DNA from: Peptococcaceae bacterium BICA1-7
GTDB taxonomy: Bacteria > Bacillota > Desulfotomaculia > Desulfotomaculales > Desulfocucumaceae
Direction of reading: 5' to 3'
Assembly: GCA_000802095.1 (NCBI GenBank)
Contig: JUEB01000001.1
Span: 1 to 64,000, forward strand
Length of the DNA stretch: 64,000 nt
Positions 15,896 through 25,409 of this stretch are shown piece by piece; positions within the stretch are counted from its first letter, which is position 1; every line of letters starts with the position of its first letter. The notes under the pieces are model-generated. The model was not told the DNA's origin, ran no database searches, and saw only the letters and a list, made by a program, of their open reading frames with translations. The position numbers and the translations under genes were made by a program.

Positions 15896-16225
15896 ATGTG
15901 CGATTGCTGTGCTCATCACAACACTGTATTGACGCCGGAGATCAAAGAGGTGGTTGGACAGGCGCCCTTTATTCCCATTGCCACCGTTTCCGGGGACGGG
16001 CAGCCTCACTTGATTGTGGCCGGAAAAGTAAAGGAAATACGTGGGGACAACACTATAGTATTCGGGGTTTACAAAATGGAAAAAACCCGGCGGAATATTG
16101 CCGAGAGCGGCCTTATGCAGGTGGCGGCAGTGTCCGGCAAAAAGGGCTACCGCCTGTCCGGCAGGGCCAGTGTTGAGGGTGAAGAAGTTCTTCTTACCGT
16201 TTATACAGCCGAATCTCTTTTATAA
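15896..16225 (+). CDS. Pyridoxamine 5'-phosphate oxidase-like flavin-binding protein
   Basis: 109 residues with the split-barrel FMN-binding fold: PFIPIATVSGDGQPHLIVAGKVKEI and the KTRRNI...MQVAAVSGKKGYRLSGRASV core. It begins MCDCC, an unusual cysteine-rich N-terminus. Short single-domain members bind FMN and are thought to be oxidoreductases or flavin carriers; no substrate is inferred. A strong AAAGGAGG site precedes the ATG. Divergent from the Crp/Fnr operon, sharing its candidate operator. Confidence 0.85.
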   Translation: MCDCCAHHNTVLTPEIKEVVGQAPFIPIATVSGDGQPHLIVAGKVKEIRGDNTIVFGVYKMEKTRRNIAESGLMQVAAVSGKKGYRLSGRASVEGEEVLLTVYTAESLL

Positions 16226-16266
16226 GGCCTGGATGTTGTTACTGGAGAGCTTAATACAAAGAAGAC

Positions 16267-16303
16267 AAAAAGTACTCAGGAAGCCTTTCCCGGGTACTTT
16301 TTT
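16267..16303 (+). terminator. Intrinsic terminator after the flavin-binding gene
   Basis: Arms AAAAAGTACTCAGG and CCCGGGTACTTTTT (two G:U-compatible mismatches) followed by T's. The rest of the gap to the next gene (16304-16550) is AT-rich, with a C7 run near 16466, and shows no ORF of note. Confidence 0.75.
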
Positions 16304-16550
16304 GCAGTCAAGGTTTTCATTTCACAGACAGGTTTTATTGAGGAACATCCTCCACCCCTGTATAAAAAAAACCGGTCAGTGCTCTTGCCATATAATCACA
16401 CCAACTCACCTAAAAAATAATATTTTCAAATATTTAAGACAATTATTATATATTTTTTCATTTCACCCCCCCAAAAAAACATTTTACTTTCGAATATAGT
16501 AGTATCTTAGGTTCATTTTTATGGTAATTTTTACCAATGGGGGTAATAAT

Positions 16551-17294
16551 ATGCCATCCACATGCAGTGGATTATTGGATGAAGGCTCATATATTGAGGA
16601 ACTTAAAAAGCAGAATAACGAACTGCTTAATATAAACTATAGGCTTCAAAGAATGATATACCAGACTTATTCATTATACGCTTCACTTAACCATACAGGC
16701 CATAGCAGCCCCGACATAAATAATAAGGAAGCATATTTTAAAACCATCACGGCGCTCACCTCGACCATTGACGCAAAAGACACCTATACAAGGAATCACT
16801 CAAAGAATGTAGCCCGGTATGCCGTGTCCCTTGGAAAGAGCCTGGGTCTTTCTGAAAAAGAGCTTACCGGCATGCGTTACGGCGCTGTTTTACACGATAT
16901 CGGTAAAATAGGGATTCCCGATGCTATCTTAAACAAGCCTGGAAAATTAACTGAGGATGAATTCAAAATAATCATGGGTCATCCGTCCATTGGGGCCAGC
17001 ATCCTGGCTCCCATAGACTTCCTCAAGGATTCCAGGGACATTGTTGAGCACCATCATGAGCGTTATGATGGCTGTGGATACCCTTTCGGATTAAAAGGGG
17101 AGTCCATCCCCTTTGCCGCCCGGATTGTAGGTATTGTCGACTCGTGGGACGCCATGACCTCGGACCGTTCTTACCGCTGTGCCCTCAGTAGGGAAAAAGC
17201 CATAAGACAGCTGGAAGACGGTTCAGGAAGCCAATTTGACCCTATCATGGTAAAAACCTTTATCAATTCGGTTATAAGCTCTCTCTCCTCATAA
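16551..17294 (+). CDS. HD-GYP cyclic-di-GMP phosphodiesterase
   Basis: 247 residues. An N-terminal segment with a short coiled region (about 10-40) precedes a complete HD-GYP domain: the HD pair in VLHDIGKIGIPD, the second histidine region MGHPSIGASIL, HHERYDGCGYP, and VDSWDAMTSDRSYR. All metal ligands appear present, so hydrolysis of cyclic-di-GMP is expected. The ATG at 16551 is preceded by TGGGGGT; an in-frame ATG at 16521 is less likely. No partner gene is adjacent. Confidence 0.92.
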   Translation: MPSTCSGLLDEGSYIEELKKQNNELLNINYRLQRMIYQTYSLYASLNHTGHSSPDINNKEAYFKTITALTSTIDAKDTYTRNHSKNVARYAVSLGKSLGLSEKELTGMRYGAVLHDIGKIGIPDAILNKPGKLTEDEFKIIMGHPSIGASILAPIDFLKDSRDIVEHHHERYDGCGYPFGLKGESIPFAARIVGIVDSWDAMTSDRSYRCALSREKAIRQLEDGSGSQFDPIMVKTFINSVISSLSS

Positions 17295-17409
17295 TTACCC
17301 GGTAACGGCCTTTACGGTATATATCCAGGCTTACCCCGTTCACAGCCTTCAAAATCTGGCTCCGCTTAAGCTAAAATAATTTTTGAGATCTTTTATTTCC
17401 AGTAATACT

Positions 17410-18423
17410 TTATTTTTCTCCAATTTCACATACCCCTCTATGTCCCGGCGCCTGGGGATGCATAAGCCAGCAGGCGGCGCTGTGCCCGGTAAAATCCCCC
17501 GTCATTTCCGGCTCCTCAAGGGAACATATCTTCATGGCCATGCTGCAGCGGGGCCAGAAGGCGCAGCCCCGCGGGGGGCTGATCAGGTCCGGGGGCCGCC
17601 CGGCTATGGACCTCAGCGGCTTATCGCCACTGCTGTCCAGCCTGGGTACCGATCCAAGCAGCCCACTGGTATAAGGGTGCAGCGGCGACCTGAACAAATC
17701 CCTGGTGGGGCCTGACTCCACCAGCTTGCCGGCGTACATTACCATAACCCTCTGGGCAAAGCCCGCCACAACAGCCAGGTCGTGGGTAATCAGTATCACC
17801 GCAGTGCCGGTCCTACCCCTCAGCTCCTGCAGGAGCTCCATTATCTGGGCCTGAATGGTCACGTCCAGGGCAGTGGTGGGCTCGTCGGCAATTAAAAGCC
17901 GTGGTCTGCAGGCCAGGGCCATGGCTATCATCACCCTCTGCCGCATGCCGCCGCTTAATTCATGGGGGTACTGCCTGAGCCTCCTCTCCGGCTGGCTGAT
18001 ACCCACCAGCTTCAGCAGCTCCAGAGCCCTGGCCGCAATCTGGTCCCTGCTCTCACGGCTGTGCCGGCTTAAGACCTCGGCGATCTGGTTTCCGGCAGTC
18101 ATGGTGGGATTTAAAGAGGTCATGGGGTCCTGAAATATAATGCTTATATCTTTACCCCTGATCTTTTCCATTTCCCGCTCGGGCTTTAAAACCAGGTCCT
18201 CTCCGGCAAAATAAACAGACCCGCATACTATCCTGCCGGGGGGTGAGGGTATAAGCCCCATCACCGACAGGGCGGTGATGCTTTTGCCGCAGCCGGACTC
18301 CCCCACCAGGGCCACAGCCTCACCCTGCCCCACTGAAAAACTGACTCCCCGCACAGCCTGCACCTCTCCGGCGCATGTGGAAAAGTGTACCCGGAGGTTA
18401 TCAATTTCAAGCAATTTCTCCAT
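17410..18423 (-). CDS. Oligopeptide/dipeptide ABC transporter ATPase (OppD/DppD type)
   Basis: 337 residues: Walker A GESGCGKS, Q-loop IFQDPMTSLNP, ABC signature LSGGMRQRV, Walker B LLIADEPTTALD, switch H in LITHDLAVV. The C-terminal oligopeptide-type extension carries the Cys-rich stretch seen in OppD/DppD (CAFWPRC...C...C). It energises peptide import with the permeases encoded upstream. No OppF partner follows, so either this ATPase works as a homodimer or a second is elsewhere. Last gene of the four-gene minus-strand operon. Confidence 0.93.
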   Translation of the reverse strand: MEKLLEIDNLRVHFSTCAGEVQAVRGVSFSVGQGEAVALVGESGCGKSITALSVMGLIPSPPGRIVCGSVYFAGEDLVLKPEREMEKIRGKDISIIFQDPMTSLNPTMTAGNQIAEVLSRHSRESRDQIAARALELLKLVGISQPERRLRQYPHELSGGMRQRVMIAMALACRPRLLIADEPTTALDVTIQAQIMELLQELRGRTGTAVILITHDLAVVAGFAQRVMVMYAGKLVESGPTRDLFRSPLHPYTSGLLGSVPRLDSSGDKPLRSIAGRPPDLISPPRGCAFWPRCSMAMKICSLEEPEMTGDFTGHSAACWLMHPQAPGHRGVCEIGEK

Positions 18424-18432
18424 TGTGTCCTC

Positions 18433-19347
18433 CTATTGGCGCAGCCGGGGGTCCAGTGCGTCCCGCAGGCCATCGCCGAGAAAATTAAAGGCCAGCATGG
18501 TAATGCTTATAAAAAAGGCCGGGAAAAATAGCTGCCAGGGATAAGACCTGAGGCCCTGAATGCCGTCGCTGGCCAGTGACCCCCAACTGGCCATGGGCGC
18601 GCTCACACCCAGGCCCAGAAAGCTTAAAAAGGCCTCGGCAAATATGGCATTGGGCACCAGTAGAGTCATGGTAACAATTATGGGTCCCATGGTGTTGGGG
18701 ATAAGGTGGCGTGTCAATATACGCCAAGTGCCCGCCCCCAGCGTGCGGGCGGCCAGCACGAACTCCTGCTCCTTAAGAGACAGCACCTGGCCCCGGACGA
18801 TCCGGGCCATGTCCAGCCAGTAGACCATGCCCAGGGCAATCAGTATGGCCCTGAGGCCGGTATCCAGCGCCATCATCATCACTATAACGTATAGCATGAA
18901 GGGAATGCCGTAAAACACTTCCACTATACGCATCATAATATCGTCCACACGGCCCCCTATAAAGGCTGATACACTTCCATAAAGCACCCCGATAAAAAAA
19001 CAAATAAAACTGGTAAAAAGACCAATTGTCAGGGAAATCCGGGCGCCTATCCAAACCCTTGAAAATAAATCACGCCCCAGCGAGTCGGTGCCAAACCAGT
19101 AGCCCCCGCCGGGCGGCCTGTTGGCCAGGGACAAATTCTGGGCGTCATAGGCGCTGCCCGATAGATGAGGCCCTATTCCGGCCATTATCCCCAGGAATAT
19201 AATAATGAGTATTCCGGACAAGGCCAGCCTGTTTTTTTTGAGGCTGCGCCACACATCACTCCAGTACCCCGGAGACTCCCGTCCCATTTGCTCTCCCGCC
19301 AGTTCCGGGGCGTTAAGGGGCGTAAATAATTCCTGCTGATACTGCAT
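18433..19347 (-). CDS. Oligopeptide/dipeptide ABC transporter permease (OppC/DppC type)
   Basis: 304 residues. A cytoplasmic N-terminus precedes the first helix (about residues 39-60), then the large loop with WFGTDSLGRDLFSRVWIGARISL, which is diagnostic for OppC/DppC, and the EAA coupling segment VLAARTLGAGTWRILTRHLIPN. Ten bases separate it from the ATPase gene and six from the OppB-type gene. Confidence 0.93.
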   Translation of the reverse strand: MQYQQELFTPLNAPELAGEQMGRESPGYWSDVWRSLKKNRLALSGILIIIFLGIMAGIGPHLSGSAYDAQNLSLANRPPGGGYWFGTDSLGRDLFSRVWIGARISLTIGLFTSFICFFIGVLYGSVSAFIGGRVDDIMMRIVEVFYGIPFMLYVIVMMMALDTGLRAILIALGMVYWLDMARIVRGQVLSLKEQEFVLAARTLGAGTWRILTRHLIPNTMGPIIVTMTLLVPNAIFAEAFLSFLGLGVSAPMASWGSLASDGIQGLRSYPWQLFFPAFFISITMLAFNFLGDGLRDALDPRLRQ

Positions 19348-19353
19348 GCCCCG

Positions 19354-20292
19354 TCATACCTCCTTCCGGTCCACCAGCCTGACTCTGGGGTCAATAAACA
19401 TATAGGCCAGGTCCACCAGAAAATTCATCAGCATTAAAAAAGCTGCGTAAAAGATTGTCACTCCCAGTATTACGGTATAATCCCGGTCCCCTATGCTGGC
19501 CACGTAATACCTCCCCAGCCCGGGAATGGCAAAAATATTTTCCACCACGAAGCTGCCGGTGAAAATGGTGGCCACCAGGGTGCCCAGGTAGGAAATAACG
19601 GGGGTTATGGCGTTGCGCACAGCATGCCGCCACACCGCCAGCCGCTCGGACAGCCCCTTGGCCCTGGCGGTGCGCATGTAGTCCTGGCCCAAAACCTCCA
19701 GCATGCTGGACCTCATCAGACGGGCCAAAAAGGCCATGGGCAGGGCGGAAAGGGCCAGGGCCGGCATTACCGCCTGCCGGGGAGTTCCCCACATGGCCGG
19801 GGGCAGCAGATCCAGGCGGTAGGCCAAAACATACATAAGCAGCCCGGCCAGTATGAAGCCTGGCACAGAAAAACCAAGGTTGGCCAGAAACATGGAAAGA
19901 TAGTCCGGCCACCTGTTGCGGCGCAGGGCTGAAATGATTCCCGCCGGCAGCCCCACCAGGATCGCCAGAGAAATGGCCAGGCACCCCAGGGTGGCTGAAA
20001 CAGGAAAGCCGTCTTTAATTATGCCGTTAACGGTACGGTTTTCGTATTTGAAGGAGGGACCCAGGTCACCCTGCAGCAGGTTGCCCAGATAGTCTGTGTA
20101 CTGCTTCCACAGAGGATCATTGAAGTGGTAGCGGGCATTTATATTATCCAGTATGGCCGGCGGCAGCTTTTTTTCACTGGCAAAGGGGCCGCCTGGAGCA
20201 ATATGCATAATGGTAAAGGTAAGGGTTATGATGAGCCACAGAGCAGCCAGCATGGTCGCCAGGCGTCGGAGAATATATCTGGCCAAAAGCAA
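19354..20292 (-). CDS. Oligopeptide/dipeptide ABC transporter permease (OppB/DppB type)
   Basis: 312 residues, beginning with MLLARYILRRLATMLAALWLI typical of OppB/DppB, then HFNDPLWKQYTDYLGNLLQGDLG, the EAA segment (YMRTARAKGLSERLAVWRHAVRNA) and a C-terminal VDLAYMFIDPRVRL. It forms the membrane channel together with the OppC-type subunit. A gap of about 110 bases separates it from the binding-protein gene, a usual place for processing in such operons. Confidence 0.93.
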   Translation of the reverse strand: MLLARYILRRLATMLAALWLIITLTFTIMHIAPGGPFASEKKLPPAILDNINARYHFNDPLWKQYTDYLGNLLQGDLGPSFKYENRTVNGIIKDGFPVSATLGCLAISLAILVGLPAGIISALRRNRWPDYLSMFLANLGFSVPGFILAGLLMYVLAYRLDLLPPAMWGTPRQAVMPALALSALPMAFLARLMRSSMLEVLGQDYMRTARAKGLSERLAVWRHAVRNAITPVISYLGTLVATIFTGSFVVENIFAIPGLGRYYVASIGDRDYTVILGVTIFYAAFLMLMNFLVDLAYMFIDPRVRLVDRKEV

Positions 20293-20402
20293 AACCTCCC
20301 GGAATTGACCATCTGAGAATCACTGTAAAAGAGGGTACACGGGAAATCCGTATACCCCCTGTCAATTTCTTTAGCGCCTAAATAAAAATGGCAGTAATTA
20401 AG

Positions 20403-22022
20403 CTATTCAACATAGGCCCACTTAAACTCGGCCTCCAGTCCGAAGGGAGGAATGATTACATTCTTTAAGCTGGATTTTATCAGTATGGGCTGGGTGTAGA
20501 AATAAACCGGCATGATGGGCATCTCTTCCATCAGTATACTTTCCGACCTGTGCATATCCTCCACCCGGGCCTTGGGGTTGCCGGCATCGGTGGACTTGGC
20601 GGCATCGATCAGCCTGTCGTATTCCTTGTTGCTCCATCCGGTAAGGTTGTTGCCCCCATCGGTGACAAACATGTCCGCGAAGGTCATGGCGTCCATGTAG
20701 TCCGGGGTCCAACTGGCTCGGACGATGTCATAATTGAGGTTTTGCATGTCATTGAGGTAGGTTTGCCACTCCTTATTCTGCAGGGTGACATTTATGTTCA
20801 GGTTCTTTTTCCACATGGCCTGAATGGCCTCGGCTATGGCCTTATGCTGGTCGTTGTTGTTATACATGATGGATACTGCCGGGAAGCCCTTGCCATCGGG
20901 ATAGCCGGCCCCAGCCAGAAGTTCCCTGGCCTGATCCAGATCCTCCCTGAAGAAATCACCGCCGGTCTTCCTAAAGTCCCCGCCACCCGGCTCAGGCACG
21001 CCAAAGGGAATGTAGGCGTATGCCGGCAGCTGTTCGCCCTTGCATACATCCCTTACTATGGCCTGCCGGTCAATGGCCAGAGCCAGTGCCCTGCGCACCC
21101 GGGGGTCGTTAAAGGGCTTCTTGGTCACGTTAAACCGGTAGAAATATGAAGACATATTGGGCATGATCTTAAATTCCGGATTGCCTTTCAGCCCGGCAAT
21201 TTCCTGTATCGGCACATTGTACTGGATGTCCAGCTGCCCGGCCTTGAACATATTGAAGCCGGTGGTGTTATTGTCCACCAGATAGAAGTGCAGCTCATCA
21301 AGCTTGACGTTGGCAGCGTCCCAGTAATTGGGGTTCTTTACACATTTGATGACCTGATTATGGTCCCAGGAAACCATCTTGAAAGGCCCGTTGCCTATGT
21401 AATTTTCCGGGGAGGCTATCCAGTCCGGGTGAGCGCTGACAACCTTGCTGTTCACGGGAAACAGAGTCTGGAAGGAAGTCAGTCCGAGGAATTGAGGGGA
21501 CGGGGCCTTCAGTATCACCTGCAGTGTTTTATCGTCCAGCGCCTTAGCGGCCACATCCTTATCGCTGCCCTTTCCCGTGTTGTACTCTTCAGCTCCCTTT
21601 ATGTAATAAAGCTGATAGGCATACTCCGAGGCCAGCTTGGGGTCCAGCGCCCTCAGCCAGCCGTCCACAAAGCCCTGGGCGGTTACAGGATCGCCGTTGC
21701 TCCACCTGGCATCCCTTAGCTTGAAGGTGTAGGTCAGCCCGTCGGGGGATATGGTCCAGCTCTCGGCTATGCCGGGAGCTGGCTCGTTCTTGTTGTTATA
21801 CCTTGTCAGTCCCTCAAACATGGCGTTTATGATGGTCATTTCAGGAATTCCCGTAGCCATTCCCGGATCGAGGGTCTGGGGTTCTGCCGAAGCATTATAT
21901 CTGATTATCTGCTGCCCGGCAGTTTCCTTTGGACCGGATGGTCCTCCGCAGCCAGTCAGTATAAGCGCCATTACACTCACTATGCATACCAGCCCCAGAA
22001 ACCTTCTTTGCTTAAACAACAA
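20403..22022 (-). CDS. Peptide ABC transporter substrate-binding lipoprotein (OppA/DppA type)
   Basis: 539 residues. A signal peptide ends in the lipobox LTGC (Cys at about residue 25), so the mature protein is lipid-anchored outside the membrane. The family 5 solute-binding fold is clear: YNASAEPQTLDPGMATG, then LTYTFKLRDARWSNGDPVTAQGF and the FKMVSWDHN region. Peptide preference cannot be read from sequence. First gene of the operon with the two permeases and the ATPase. Confidence 0.93.
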   Translation of the reverse strand: MLFKQRRFLGLVCIVSVMALILTGCGGPSGPKETAGQQIIRYNASAEPQTLDPGMATGIPEMTIINAMFEGLTRYNNKNEPAPGIAESWTISPDGLTYTFKLRDARWSNGDPVTAQGFVDGWLRALDPKLASEYAYQLYYIKGAEEYNTGKGSDKDVAAKALDDKTLQVILKAPSPQFLGLTSFQTLFPVNSKVVSAHPDWIASPENYIGNGPFKMVSWDHNQVIKCVKNPNYWDAANVKLDELHFYLVDNNTTGFNMFKAGQLDIQYNVPIQEIAGLKGNPEFKIMPNMSSYFYRFNVTKKPFNDPRVRRALALAIDRQAIVRDVCKGEQLPAYAYIPFGVPEPGGGDFRKTGGDFFREDLDQARELLAGAGYPDGKGFPAVSIMYNNNDQHKAIAEAIQAMWKKNLNINVTLQNKEWQTYLNDMQNLNYDIVRASWTPDYMDAMTFADMFVTDGGNNLTGWSNKEYDRLIDAAKSTDAGNPKARVEDMHRSESILMEEMPIMPVYFYTQPILIKSSLKNVIIPPFGLEAEFKWAYVE

Positions 22023-22414
22023 CTTTTCGTTCCTCCTTAACCATTATTTCTTTTACATATAGTTAAGAAACTAATTATATTGCCCCTGTTGATCAACGCC
22101 TTAGCTAATATATAACAGGTACCGCTGAAATTACTTAGATTTTATCATAAGATGATTATTTTATCAATTTATCGATTAAAATACCATAATTCATGGCTGT
22201 GCTCATTAGGCAGATTAACTAAAGAATAGTGGCATTAAATATACAACATTCTTTTAGATACATATTTCGACAAATTAATCAACTATCCAAGTCCTATCAT
22301 TTGCTCAAATTGGTTCAAATGCTGGTGGTCTTTTTTTCGATGCAATTTTTACTTATCCAATGACAATAATAACTAAAGTTCTTGTAATGCGAAAAAAATT
22401 AAAACCTCCTGGGA
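22023..22414. other. Gene-free region between opp-type operon and first TerC gene
   Basis: About 390 AT-rich bases. I looked for the yybP-ykoY riboswitch that precedes the second TerC gene and see neither its GGGGAGTAG element nor a terminator here. The region must hold the promoter for the binding-protein gene on the minus strand, but no box is convincing. Confidence 0.5.
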
Positions 22415-23092
22415 GTGGTAAGCATAACAGCAACGGAAATAATTATGGCTGTAATTAGTATCATTATTATTGATATTGTGCTGGGCGGCGACAACGCTAT
22501 CATAATCGCCCTTGCCAGCAGGGCCCTGCCATCTGAGCAGCGGAAAAAAGCAATAATATACGGCACAATAGGCGCTGTAGCAGTTCGGATAACCTTAACA
22601 GGCCTGGCCCTGTATCTGTTAAAAATCCCCCTGCTGCAATTTGCGGGAGGTTTATTACTGGTCTGGATCGCCTTCAAACTTTTGCTGGAAGAAAAAGCTG
22701 TGGAATTTAAGGAAGGGAAAAGTGTGATAGACGCCATCAAAATAATTATTGTGGCAGATGTGGTGATGGGTGTGGATAATGTCATAGCTATAGCTGGTGC
22801 TGCTCACGGCAGCCTTTTGCTGGTTATCCTGGGATTGGTGATAAGTGTGCCTATTATAGTGTGGGGAAGCACAATTATACTTAAATGGCTTGAGCGTTTT
22901 CCGGTTATTGTTTATATAGGTGCGGGGGTACTGGCGTGGACTGCAGGAAAGATGATTACCGCTGATGTAATCATTTACCGGGAGATTGGCCAATATATTC
23001 CTTACTTTGATCTGGCTGTACCGGCTATTATCTTGCTGATAGTTACCGGTACCGGCTATTATATTAACCGAAATGTGAGATATAAAGTTTGA
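22415..23092 (+). CDS. TerC/YjbE-family membrane protein, copy 1 (start codon altered)
   Basis: 225 residues, about seven hydrophobic segments, with the TerC metal-site signature VLGGDNAIIIAL and the second copy VVMGVDNVIAIAGA. YjbE/TerC proteins are linked to manganese efflux or protein metalation. It is nearly identical to the copy at 26451, at DNA level too. Where copy 2 has ATG after GGGAGTGAAAAGC, copy 1 has ATA after GGGAGTGGTAAGC. The start given is an upstream GTG that overlaps the ribosome site; ATA at 22424 or ATG at 22445 are alternatives. No riboswitch precedes it. Confidence 0.82.
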   Translation: MVSITATEIIMAVISIIIIDIVLGGDNAIIIALASRALPSEQRKKAIIYGTIGAVAVRITLTGLALYLLKIPLLQFAGGLLLVWIAFKLLLEEKAVEFKEGKSVIDAIKIIIVADVVMGVDNVIAIAGAAHGSLLLVILGLVISVPIIVWGSTIILKWLERFPVIVYIGAGVLAWTAGKMITADVIIYREIGQYIPYFDLAVPAIILLIVTGTGYYINRNVRYKV

Positions 23093-23242
23093 GCACTCCA
23101 CTTTAGGATATACCCATTAATTTATACTACTTTAATATTCCGTATATTTGACACCTACACTAATTAATTGTACTTATTCATTTTAAACATAAAATAACGG
23201 AATAACAACCGGCTCTTCTTGCGTACTGAAAACAAACTAACT

Positions 23243-24430
23243 TCACCTATTCAATTTTTTTATCCTTTTTTTAACAAAAGGCTTACCCCTGCCTGGGTCT
23301 ACTATGGCTCCTCTAAATACTTCTTTTCGATTGATTTTTATATTTAAGTCTCTTTCATACCTTCTGATTAAGGCTAACTCTCTATCAGTTACGATGGAAA
23401 CAGAGGTGCCGGCCTCACCGCTTCTGCCTGTTCTACCGGCTCTATGCAAATATTCCATTGGATCCTCAGGTACATCTAAGTTAAAAATATGGGTTACCCC
23501 TTTAATATCCAAACCTCTGGCAGCAATATCCGACGCTACCAGAAGTTGAATTTCTTCACCCCTGAATCCTTCCAGAGCTCTTTGCCGCTCTTCCTTTGAC
23601 GCCCTTCCATATATCATGTAAGCCTTATAGTTATGATATTGAAGCTTTTCTGTGGTCTTTTGGATATCTTCACTGATATTTACAAACACAATGGCTTTTT
23701 TAAGTTTAAAGGCCGATATCAGTTTTCTTAAAATATCAAACTTGTCTCTTTGAGCCGGGGCGGTGAAATAAACATGGGATATATTGGGGTTTACCGGTTG
23801 TCTATCTTCAATCCTCACAACTTCTGCGTCAATCAATAATTCCTTTGCTACAGCTAATGCTCTTTGGTCAATATGCGCTGCAAAAACCATCAATTGCCTG
23901 TCCTTCATTGTGGTTTTAATAACAGCTTTTACTCCATCCAAATTATTTTGATCCAGCAGTCTGTCACCTTCATCAATGACAATGGTTTTAACGGTATGGG
24001 CATTTATTTTCTTCCTGCTTATAAGCTCCAGTATTCTTCCGACTGAACCCACAATAATATGGGGCTTCTCTCTCAAGGCCTCGACCTGTCTTGTTATATT
24101 GACTTCCCCCATAATGGCGGCAGAAGTTACAGGCACACCGGAATTTTCTGATAAAAATTTTATCTGTTTATCGATTTGCATAACCAGTTCATGGGTGGGC
24201 GCCAAAATAATAGCCTGCATTTCTCTTTTTTGGCTATCAACTTTTTGAAAAAGAGGCAACAAATAAGCCAATGTCTTGCCGCTCCCGGTTTGCGACTGGC
24301 CTATGACGTTCTTATTTTTCAGCGCCAAGGGTATTGCTTTGGCCTGAATCTCTGTGGGCTGTGTGATTCCCCCCTTATTCAGGCCGCCTATAAGTTTTGA
24401 ATTTACTCCTGTTTCAGCAAAGGTTGTCAT
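23243..24430 (-). CDS. DEAD-box-type RNA helicase with variant motifs
   Basis: 395 residues, two RecA-like domains without long extensions. Motif I is SQTGSGKT and motif VI HRAGRTGR, with the GRASKEERQ and VASDIAARGLDI segments intact. Motif II reads DEGD rather than DEAD and the SAT motif III is replaced by AAH (MVFAAH), so coupling of ATP hydrolysis to unwinding may be changed. The size resembles B. subtilis YfmL, a compact helicase linked to ribosome assembly and cold growth; that assignment is a guess. The ATG has CAGGAGA upstream. Transcribed alone. Confidence 0.88.
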   Translation of the reverse strand: MTTFAETGVNSKLIGGLNKGGITQPTEIQAKAIPLALKNKNVIGQSQTGSGKTLAYLLPLFQKVDSQKREMQAIILAPTHELVMQIDKQIKFLSENSGVPVTSAAIMGEVNITRQVEALREKPHIIVGSVGRILELISRKKINAHTVKTIVIDEGDRLLDQNNLDGVKAVIKTTMKDRQLMVFAAHIDQRALAVAKELLIDAEVVRIEDRQPVNPNISHVYFTAPAQRDKFDILRKLISAFKLKKAIVFVNISEDIQKTTEKLQYHNYKAYMIYGRASKEERQRALEGFRGEEIQLLVASDIAARGLDIKGVTHIFNLDVPEDPMEYLHRAGRTGRSGEAGTSVSIVTDRELALIRRYERDLNIKINRKEVFRGAIVDPGRGKPFVKKRIKKLNR

Positions 24431-24530
24431 GTTATCTCCTGTCGCCTAATAATAGCCATGGGTATTTATCATTATACTTATCTTACCCTGAATCCCAGAA
24501 TTATTTATACACCCGCCCAACTCACTGGCT

Positions 24531-25409
24531 TTATTCTTTGAAAATGCCCCAGTGCGCCGGACGAATTAGTGACGGGGGTAACTTTGTGCCAGTATCCCCG
24601 TTCGCTGAGTTGAGTTGTGCCTGGGTGAGAAAGATACTCTTGGTAAGGTCGGCTCCTCTGATGTCAGCATCCCGGAAATCAGCCCCGATGAAATCAGACC
24701 CACTGAGGTCAGTTCCTCTGAGGTCAGCAGCAATAAGATAGGCTCCTCTCAAGTTGGCTCCTCTGAGGTCAATTCTTCTGAGGTCGGCAGCAATAAGGCT
24801 GGCTCCCCGGCCGAAGGCCTTCTGACGTCCAGAATGAGCCTTCTGCTCCCGGCGGGCTTCTGCTCTCACAAGCTCACTGGTCTTTAGAAGCAGAGTATTA
24901 ACCTCTGCCCGGTGTACTGCCACGTCCAGCTCCATGAGAGAATCGGGGCTTTTGTGAGTGAGTCGTTCCGTCTCGTCGAGCATGGAGCTGAGAGCGCCAT
25001 GAATAGGACCGGCTGGTTGTAACGTCAGTGCTTCTGTCAGATACCAGAGCAACTCATGGAGTTCCCGCATGATTAAGAACACCTGAAACATTTGATTCGC
25101 CGATTCCGGGACTTTCCGCCAGTTGTGTCCACCGAAGCTGACCTGAGAAACCTTTTGTCCCGTGCCGAAGCAGTCAAAAGCATTGCAGCCTTTAAGGCCC
25201 CGTTCCCTGAGGCTTTTGTGAACACAACAGCGAAAATCCGGTTGCAGGTTGAGGCAGGGCTGACCTGCGTCTTTGTCTATTGGGAAGCCTTCCGAAGCTG
25301 AAAAATATAGTGCGACACAGCACAAACCGAAACAGTTTTCGCAGTCAGCCCGCAGATTGAGGCGGCTCTTATCTGGGAAAGGTGCTGAATTCTGGTGATC
25401 CTCTGACAA
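24531..25409 (-). CDS. Pentapeptide-repeat protein with cysteine-rich N-terminus
   Basis: 292 residues. The N-terminal 80 residues hold many cysteines (CENCFGLCC, later CCVHK, C and C near residues 74-79). A helical middle follows, then about ten pentapeptide repeats of A(D/N)LRG type from about residue 205 to 265, which should form a right-handed quadrilateral beta-helix. A TTG start at 25409 with AGGGGA upstream is assumed. Function unknown; the cysteines could bind metal or form disulfides. Confidence 0.82.
   Translation of the reverse strand: MSEDHQNSAPFPDKSRLNLRADCENCFGLCCVALYFSASEGFPIDKDAGQPCLNLQPDFRCCVHKSLRERGLKGCNAFDCFGTGQKVSQVSFGGHNWRKVPESANQMFQVFLIMRELHELLWYLTEALTLQPAGPIHGALSSMLDETERLTHKSPDSLMELDVAVHRAEVNTLLLKTSELVRAEARREQKAHSGRQKAFGRGASLIAADLRRIDLRGANLRGAYLIAADLRGTDLSGSDFIGADFRDADIRGADLTKSIFLTQAQLNSANGDTGTKLPPSLIRPAHWGIFKE

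Noticed and set aside
20550-21149. 199-codon plus-strand frame opposite the peptide-binding protein
   Set aside because: Antisense shadow of a GC-rich coding gene; the composition is typical of reverse-frame translation.
22023-22414. Search for a manganese riboswitch before TerC copy 1
   Set aside because: Neither the GGGGAGTAG element nor the terminator seen before copy 2 is present.
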